A DNA stretch of 64,000 bases, from positions 2,356,001 to 2,420,000 of the forward strand of contig JAIQDT010000001.1 of assembly GCA_021521415.1 (NCBI GenBank). Reading direction: 5' to 3'. A program made the position numbers and the translations under genes. The notes below the pieces were generated by a model. The model made no database searches and was not told where the DNA came from. It saw nothing but the letters and a program-made list of their open reading frames with translations. The number at the start of each line of letters is the position of its first letter. Within the stretch, counting starts at the first letter, position 1. This document shows positions 57,551 through 64,000 of this stretch, in pieces. Origin of the DNA: Bidens hawaiensis (taxonomy: Eukaryota; Streptophyta; Magnoliopsida; Asterales; Asteraceae).

Positions 57551-59570
57551 CTACGAATTGTGACAAAAACAGTGCCAATTATGTATGTCGAATGCATTAA
57601 TTAATATGTAGCATACGTCACTTACTTGACTTGCCGACATTAATTAATGCGGAAACAATCCTTCGAGATGTCTGAACCTGGCCTCAAATGCTAACTTTTC
57701 CTTCTCACTGCTTGCTAGCATAGCATTCGTGGATTCAAGTAGAGTCGTCAACCTGTTCACCACTTCATCTCTCTGCACCGCCTCATACTCAAGTTGGGCA
57801 ATCCGTTGCTTAAACGAGCCTTTTACCCGACTCAGACCCCAATATTTACCTGTTGTCAATCCGTACCCAATCCCTTTTAAAAACCCACCTTTCTCTTTTC
57901 CAAGCACTAAGGTCACGGCATCTGTGCACGGTTCAAGTGTCAGGGCTCCGAAGGCGATCTGCTCCTCATGCTGAACCTACAAGAAAACAAATATTCTAAT
58001 ACACTTGTAAAAAGCTTATGTACAAAAACATATATAAATATTCTAATACGCTAGTAACACGCTTATGTATCCACATCAAGTGTTGAGATAAGTTATACAG
58101 ACTCAAGTTTTTTTTACACCAATATAAGGCAATGAATTGCCTTTAACATGATTTAAAAAGTTTAATACTAAAACATACTTATTTGGCTTCCACGCCTTCG
58201 ACAACAGCATTCTTGTATGCACCATCTTTGTCCTCCCTTGCTTTCATCCACATTAATGCACGGCCGGGGATCTCATCCGGTTCAATTTCCTTCTTTTTGA
58301 CCATGTAAAATATTCAAGAGAAAGTAGCTGACGGTCATGCATTAGACACATAACCAACAAATCATTGAACTAGAGAGAAAGCAGCTGATGGTGATTACTA
58401 GTTTCTCTCGAAGGTAGGTATAACCCCCTTGTCCCATGTGATGATCAAAAACATTCTTTGCTCGAGCTCCCTTTGATGAAGCTGATTTTTTCTTCAACCA
58501 CACATTATAATAATTTCATTATATTTAAACAAAAAACATAAACCATATATAGTCGATCAATTTACGTTTGCAGAGTAGAGGATTTATACCTGAAACTGCT
58601 CTTATTGTGTGTACTCAACGAGGCGATCCCAGTCTTCTTGCCTGATCATCGTCTTGTGTCCCTTGGGTATCGCCTTCAGCTTCAGAGGTTTACCGATGTT
58701 CGGCATAATGTATTTGGCATACATTTTTCTTCTGAAATCCCAAAGAAGGTGTCTGAGCCGTATCATCACAGAAGGCCTGTGACACGCCTCAATCTCAAAT
58801 TATTTCTGCATAATATAATACAGTAAAGGTAAATTACATCTCGAAATATAAAATGCACAAATAAAAATAAGAATAACCGTTATTTGTTCTCACAATTTAT
58901 CTTTAAGCTCCTTTGTGACTTCCCTCCAACTTAAATGTCTCAAGACAAATATTTCCCTTACAACATCCCCTAAAAAACTTGCAAACTTTGATCTGTTTTG
59001 GCCAGTGAACCTACCCAGATTATCAAACTCCACTGCCAGTCTGACACCTCCAGTGTTTGCATATTCGGTACGTAGCTTAGGTAACCTCTTAAACCCCCTT
59101 GTAGGTTTTTTCGTAGTAGCAAAACTGTTGATGGGTTCGATAACCATCGTCCCTATATCATCGTCCCTACCAGTCTGACCATTGTCGTAGTTGGCTTTCT
59201 CGCTGGAGTAGCCTTCAGTGTCGTCTGATTGAGTGTCGTCGTTGTTGGCTTCCTCATCGGAGTATAAAACATGTTCTTCTTCAATTCTTTCATCTATAAG
59301 CTTCATCTTCGATTGTTTTGTTAATAATTTGGAGTATTAATCACTGTCGTCTGATTTGTGGAGTGAAAATTTTTAATAATTTGGAGTGTAATTTTATTTT
59401 TGGAGTGTTAAATGTAATTTGGAGTTTTTGAATATTTGGAGCCAATATTTTGGAGCTTTTTGAGTTTTGCCTCCCTTTTAATTTAGAACCAATAGATTAT
59501 TGGCATAGTTTTTACGGCACAAAACCTGTGGCTGAAAATAGGCACTTTGACAGAAGATGGTTGGATAAGC

Positions 59571-59983
59571 GTGTATTGCGTATTAGGATATTTATATATG
59601 TTTATGTACATTAGCGTGTTACAAGCGTAATAGTGTTTTTTAACAAAGTGTTTTTTGTTTTATTTTTAGATTTAACCAAGTGTTTTTTTGTTTTTTCGAT
59701 TTGTTTTAAGATACTTCATATATGTCTATTTATACATCTTGAATCCCTTGTAAAGTTATGTTTATTTAATGTTTTAAGTTCGAGTTTTGTAATCTTTTAT
59801 TATTTAAGGTTTTGAGTCAAGTTTTATCTATTTATTATGTTTTATATCTTTTGGTGTCTTGAATGTTAAGCTTTAGTTCTTTCTATCATATCATGTGAAG
59901 GTTAAGTTCGTGCTTATGTTCGTTTTGTTCGTCAAACGGTTACGTGATTGCTTCACTAATGTTTTGTTATGTTTTCATATATA
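59571..59983. other. Spacer between the CACTA element and the Athila-like LTR
   Basis: AT-rich sequence with no recognisable gene. It does not continue the gypsy pol seen left of the CACTA element, so the CACTA is not a simple insertion into that element. Confidence 0.4.
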
Positions 59984-61464
59984 TGATGGTGTGGAGAAGC
60001 AAGGGAAAGAAGATCTAGAAGGTTCTATGCGTTACTTGGAGTTCAAGAAGGATATCTAAGATGATTTAGCAATATTTAACAAGATATAACAAAACAAATT
60101 CGTGGGCTACATCAGAAGGGCGCCGCCGCGCGCTAAGGCAAATGGGCAAAGGCGGCCGCGCGGCGCCTAGGCCTTCCTGGTCACTCGTTTTTGCAAAGCC
60201 CAAGCCCAGCTCGTTTATATATATATACTATTGCATTCTTAGCCGATTCTAAAAACTTGGGCAGCCGATTTTGGAGAGAAAACAAAGGGTTTGAAGGTTA
60301 TTTAGAGCTAGGAATCAAGGAGGATCATTAAGCTTTCATCCAAGTTTCAAGGGTCGATTAAGACGGGTTCTTTCGTTCTTTTTCTTTGTTCTTGTCCATT
60401 ATCTTTCATGATGTTTCCTTTTGTTCTTTAGTTTAGTTCTTTGATTAAGACTATGCTAGGCTAGACTTTATGTCTACCTAGGTTTGATGAACATGTTTGA
60501 CGCTTGATTCTTGCTTTGGATAATGTTTTGATTATGGTTTCGTTATATTAATAGTAAAGACTTGGTTTTGTTTTCATGATGCATATGAGTATTTATTATC
60601 TTGATTGATTATTAACTATTGCTTCACATATATCTTTTATCTTTTGATTGTGTTCTTTAGATTTACGGTTTATGTTTAAATCATTACTTGGTGTTTTGAT
60701 TATTGTGATTAAATGAGCCCATTAGATCATAGAAGCTTGTTGATTGTTGATTAGGATTTTGAATGTTTTGCTAAATTCCAAAAGCTGTAAGGTGAGGAGT
60801 TATTCATGTGTATTGGTTAATTGCATGATAGGATAGTAGTGAAAACATTCTTGCTTATTGTGTTGATCCATGTTCATGATGTCATGTTAGCTTATCAAGT
60901 TATCTAGGGTTTAGTGTTTCGTAAGATTGCTTGCTTTAGATACTATTAATTAACCCTATTTGATAACTTTGCGGAAATCAATTCAACTGATTGCTTAATA
61001 ATCTAATAATTTTCTTTGGGATGTCATTTGATTCAGTCAAGGGTCCTTTAGGGTTTATTAGATGAATACGTTTAGAAATCAGTTTCCATAATCATGCTAT
61101 TTGTCCATTGCTTGATGATTGTTGATACATGGGATTCTTACCTAGGTAGATTCTTTCTCTGATTGGTTTCGATCTTGTGTTTAGTTGCTTGTTTCTCGTT
61201 TACTTGTTTATTTACTTTCTTAGTTTAATAGTAGTTTAAAATCCCCCTTAAAACATTAATAATAAATAGTCGTGTCGTAAATCGAGTCTAATTAGTTAAT
61301 TTACGTAATTTACAGAGTCCTGTGGGTTCGATATTCCGGACTTACTTAGCTTTAGTACAATTGACCGGTTCACTTGCCGGTGTTTTGCTTAGTTGAGTCA
61401 TAAGTCTAGTTTTTATTACTTGTTTAATTTAGTTAATATTTTATTGACAGTTTTCACCACATCA
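59984..61464 (+). repeat. LTR of an Athila-like gypsy element
   Basis: Proposed start TGATGGTGTGGAGAAGC and end TTTTCACCACATCA: short inverted ends TGATG...CATCA. The right end is fixed by the PBS six bases later; the left end is inferred from the inverted ends. It includes a GC-rich block (GGCGCCGCCGCGCGC-like, about 60119-60172) and an AT-rich body. Confidence 0.65.
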
Positions 61465-61470
61465 AGTTTT

Positions 61471-61489
61471 TGGCGTCGCTGCCGGGGAC
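61471..61489 (+). other. PBS of Athila type
   Basis: TGGCGTCGCTGCCGGGGAC matches the TGGCGCCGTTGCCGGGGA-type PBS of plant Athila/Tat elements, with one C to T change at a CpG. Confidence 0.85.
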
Positions 61490-61644
61490 TCTTAGCAATT
61501 GCGTTTTTAGCTTTACTTGGACTTATCTGCTACATCCGTGCTATTTGTTTTATTTTTGTTTGAGTCGTAGGAGTCTAATTTAAGTTTTAGTTTATTTTTA
61601 AGTATCCGAGTCTACTCATTTGGTCTGTTGCGTTTTTCAGGTTT

Positions 61645-63289
61645 ATGCCACATCTTCGTTCGCAAGGACCACCGCTGGATAATCTTGAATCTTCTCCGTT
61701 GAAGACCGAGGCTAGTTCGTCAGTAGAGAAACAACCGTTAGAACCCGCATCTACACCAAATTCGTCACCACCAGTTCACCACCCGAAAGTACTAGACGTC
61801 AAGATCCAATGGCCGACAATAGGACAATTACTGCTCAAGCCTTCGATGGCTTAACCGGAAACCAATCATGCATCGTCGTTCTCGAGATCGACAACCGCAA
61901 CTCGTGTCAAACTCCGTCATACGTCATGAATAGCATCGTTCAAACCAATTAGTTTAATGGGCGTGATGACGAGGACGCACCAACTCACATTAACCGACTT
62001 TACCGCGTTCTTAAAACTTTTAATTTACAAGGTGCTACCGAAGATGCTATTTTCTTACATTTGTTTCCGTTTTCACTTGCAGGTAAAGCAGCCACTTGGC
62101 TTGACACTCAGCCACCTGGCACATTCACCACTTGGGAAGCATTGCGTTCAGCCTTTATCAAAAGATACTTCCCACCGGCTAAAGCGGCTATTCTACGCGA
62201 TCAGATTCACTCGTTTCACATGGAGCCGGGGGAGCAATATTGTCATACTTAGGAGCGTTTTCAGAACCTACTTACCCGCTGTTCTCAAAATGGTCTTACA
62301 CCATGGGCTCTCATGGAGAAATTTTACAACGGGTTGAACTACGAAACCCAAGTTCGGTTCGACACGGTCGCGGAAGGAAGTCTACTGGCTAGGAAGAATG
62401 TCGCGGAATGTAACGAGATGTTTGAGAGATTCGCTCAATCAGACCTTGCCAAATTACCACATCGCGGGAATTCCATTCCCGTTAGCAGTACATCATCATC
62501 CGCTCGAGGTGTACACCAGGTTAATCTGGATACTAGTGTGGCTGCTGCATTGGAATCACTAACTCGAGAGGTTAAGGAGCTGAAGGCCAAGGTTGACAGG
62601 TGTGAGTTTTGCAGAGGTGGTCATGGTACTTTGGAGTGCCCGGTGATGAATCAACAGGTCGATTTTGTTGCTAGTCAGAATAGGTTTCCCAATAATTACA
62701 GCAACAATAATCAGAGTTGGAACACCTACAAGAACCCGAATTAGAATAATTCCAACTGGAATCCGTCAGGCGCACCACCCGGATTTCAAAATTTTATGCT
62801 TCAGCACAAGGTCAGTATTTTAATGATAATAATACTAATAGTACTAACGTTCAAAATAATGTGCAGGATTCGAACGGTGGAATTAGGCGTTTGGAGGAGA
62901 TGATGAAGCAAATCCTAGAGAGAGATCAAGTTACACAGAAGAAGTTTTCTGAGCACGATTTTCTTTTCAAGAATTAACAATCTTCTATTCTCGATATTCA
63001 AAGAACTATTGGTGATATTGCTCGTCGTTTAGAAGAAAGGTCCCCGGTTTAGTTTTCGGGTATCCCCCAAACTGATCCGGCTGCTCAATTGAAAGCCATC
63101 TCCACTCGTAGTGGTAGGGTTTTTGGTCATGAGGTAGTTAGTAAAGAAATTGGGAAAAATGGGGACGATGAATTGGTAGATGAGGAGATAGAGGTAGAGG
63201 CTCCGGGTAAGTCACAAGCTACAACACTGATTATTGAGCCTCTAGTTAAGAATAAGCCGGTTGGAGTTCGGCCATCACCACACATCATT
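61645..63289 (+). pseudogene. gag: Athila-like gag, degraded and interrupted
   Basis: From MPHLRSQGPPLDNLESSP, a frameshift near 61800 moves to DNRTITAQAFDGLTGNQSC, then HINRLYRVLKTFNLQGAT, HLFPFSLAGKAATWLDTQPP and FTTWEALRSAFIKRYFPP, a retrotransposon gag capsid domain. Stops occur near 61950, 62250 and 62742. A one-cluster knuckle CEFCRGGHGTLEC follows (about 62600). The later region has a GGIRRLEEMMKQILERDQV coiled coil and KAISTRSGRVFG, a marker sequence before Athila protease. The frame is cut at 63289 by the copia LTR. The rest of pol must lie beyond it, outside the window. Confidence 0.85.
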
Positions 63290-63693
63290 TGTTGGGTCCA
63301 TATTTGATAGTTTGTACTTAGGTATATGTTTATTGGGCTGGGCTACGGGTTAGCTATGTAAACCAAAAACTCTAAAGACTTCTCGGTGGGATTTTGGTTC
63401 ATATGGGCCTAGTGTTTTGGTTTCCCTATAAATAGATCTTATCGTATATGGTTTAGGAGTTGTTCACATTAGCAGAGAGTGAGCAGAACTAGGTTGTTGT
63501 TCATTCTTATTATTATCAAGTATTGTAAGTGCTTAAGCACCCGACGTATTCAATAATATACGTGTGTTTTGAAGCAATCCCGTGTTACTTCTACTATTCT
63601 TATTCGTGTTCTTGAGTCAATTAGTGTTGGTATTCCGCACCAATACTCGCTTAGTTGATATCATATTGTAGTGATCCAGATTCGGGACTTACA
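63290..63693 (+). repeat. LTR of a Ty1/copia-type element
   Basis: 404 bp from TGTTGGGTCCATATTTGATA to GATTCGGGACTTACA, followed at once by a Met-tRNA PBS. The short length and TGTTGGG start fit Ty1/copia. It has a probable TATA box (CCTATAAATAG, 63425-63435). It interrupts the Athila-like gag. Only the 5' LTR is inside the window. Confidence 0.8.
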
Positions 63694-64000
63694 ATTGGTA
63701 TCAGAGCCTTGGACGAATTCAGGCTCGCTATTGTGATATCAACGGATTCAAGATATTAAGGTTTGGTGGTGTTGGTGATTTTTCTGGCGAGTTCATAATC
63801 GGAGAAGAAGAAAACTGTGATTTGGTCAAAGATTCTTTTTACTTGGAAACAATTTGAATCCCATAAAATTAGGGATTTAGTTGTTACCAAAATAAGATCA
63901 TAAAAACGTGTTTTTTTGGAAATTCTCGGCTGGGATTCTTAGTTTTCACAGAGATTTCGGTTATTAAACATAAACATCTACCTTGTTTAAGAGATTTCGG
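63694..64000 (+). mobile_element. Copia element leader, continuing beyond the window
   Basis: PBS TGGTATCAGAGCC at 63696-63708, then non-coding leader to the window end. No gag start is visible yet. Confidence 0.75.

Larger units (their letters stand above)
56049..59306 (-). pseudogene. En/Spm-type transposase-associated gene, multi-exon
   Basis: The minus strand starts at 59306 (MKLIDERIEEEHVLYSDEEA), then the conserved block GGVRLAVEFDNLGRFTGQNR SKFASFLGDVVREI...LKDKL. Further exons: about 58590-58810 (DFRRKMYAKYIMPNIGKPLK, WDRLVEYTQ, with stops), about 58410-58500 (SKGARAKNVFDHHMGQGGYT), about 58205-58305 (IPGRALMWMKAREDKDGAYK) and 57626-57974 (coiled coil, RIAQLEYEAVQRDEVVNRLT). A row of micro-exons follows (56889-57550). 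A C-terminal domain (about 56410-56660) has NVTRWPNGKVHWSPVPQKFH and GTFVAWPEHLI, and the last exon is basic (KKAKAKYTTIDRVTK, stop 56049-56051). The order matches plant Ptta/En/Spm proteins. In-frame stops suggest decay. Confidence 0.78.
55578..59570. mobile_element. CACTA (En/Spm) transposon, probably non-autonomous
   Basis: The left end is CACTAGAGGTTGTTGTCAAT, followed by subterminal repeats of GTGTGGC(T/C)A(A/T)T between 55580 and 55840. The right end is degenerate: GTGGCTGAAAATAGGCACTT TGACAG near 59530-59555 resembles the inverted subterminal motif, but no clean TAGTG was found. The interior encodes a plant En/Spm-type protein on the minus strand. No TNPD-type DDE transposase gene is present, so the element would depend on another copy. 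The right boundary is approximate. Confidence 0.65.

Noticed and set aside
58915..59178. Plus-strand open frame opposite the En/Spm exon
   Set aside because: It is the antisense of a conserved transposase-type exon; no independent evidence.
59631..59635. TAGTG as the right end of the CACTA element
   Set aside because: The adjacent sequence shows no inverted similarity to the left terminus, so the match is probably chance.

Overview
This is a stretch of plant nuclear DNA, AT-rich, intron-containing and dominated by transposable elements. The host-type genes I recognise are a GDSL esterase/lipase (minus, 30323-34490), exon 1 of a mitochondrial gamma carbonic anhydrase (minus, 45306-45420), two degenerate B3-domain-like genes (plus, 2601-8466) and an unrecognised gene (minus, 9448-11991). 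A eudicot is clear. The family Asteraceae is only my inference, from the look of the LTR, hAT-like and CACTA families. There is no prokaryotic, organellar or CRISPR signal.

Layout. 1-830: RPA70-like fragment of the kind carried by plant Helitrons. 2600-8470: B3-like gene pair, the second split by a solo LTR (5771-8174). 9448-11991: minus-strand gene split by a second solo LTR of the same family (9738-11746, perfect 5-bp target duplication). 12134-29531: a Helitron with a degraded Rep/helicase gene, itself interrupted by a complete but decayed Ty3/gypsy element (16797-26365). 30323-34490: five-exon GDSL gene with a plausible TATA box; its intron 4 holds a retroelement fragment. 35240-37132: Stowaway-like MITE, non-LTR retroposon 3' end, and a Cassandra-type solo LTR with embedded 5S rRNA sequence. 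39050-40815 and 43058-45156: two more solo LTRs of the first family. The latter sits in a duplicated piece of the carbonic anhydrase gene. 46320-55577: minus-strand Ty3/gypsy array (truncated LTR, truncated internal region, full LTR, then the tail of another internal region). 55578-~59570: CACTA/En-Spm element with a multi-exon transposase-type gene and an array of similar micro-exons. 59984-63289: Athila-like LTR, PBS and gag, cut by a Ty1/copia-type LTR at 63290 that runs off the window.

How it fits together. Most open reading frames here are decayed mobile-element proteins. The most informative signals are insertion histories readable to the base. Removing the solo LTRs restores open exons of two neighbouring genes. 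At a third site a 186-bp duplication appears to have rebuilt an exon that a solo LTR had broken. The four solo LTRs share conserved ends but carry different private tandem repeats at the same internal slot, and three share a run of GC-rich hairpins. I found no new defence or enzymatic system. The strongest candidates for something undescribed are this LTR family, the micro-exon array in the CACTA gene, and the unknown gene at 9448-11991.
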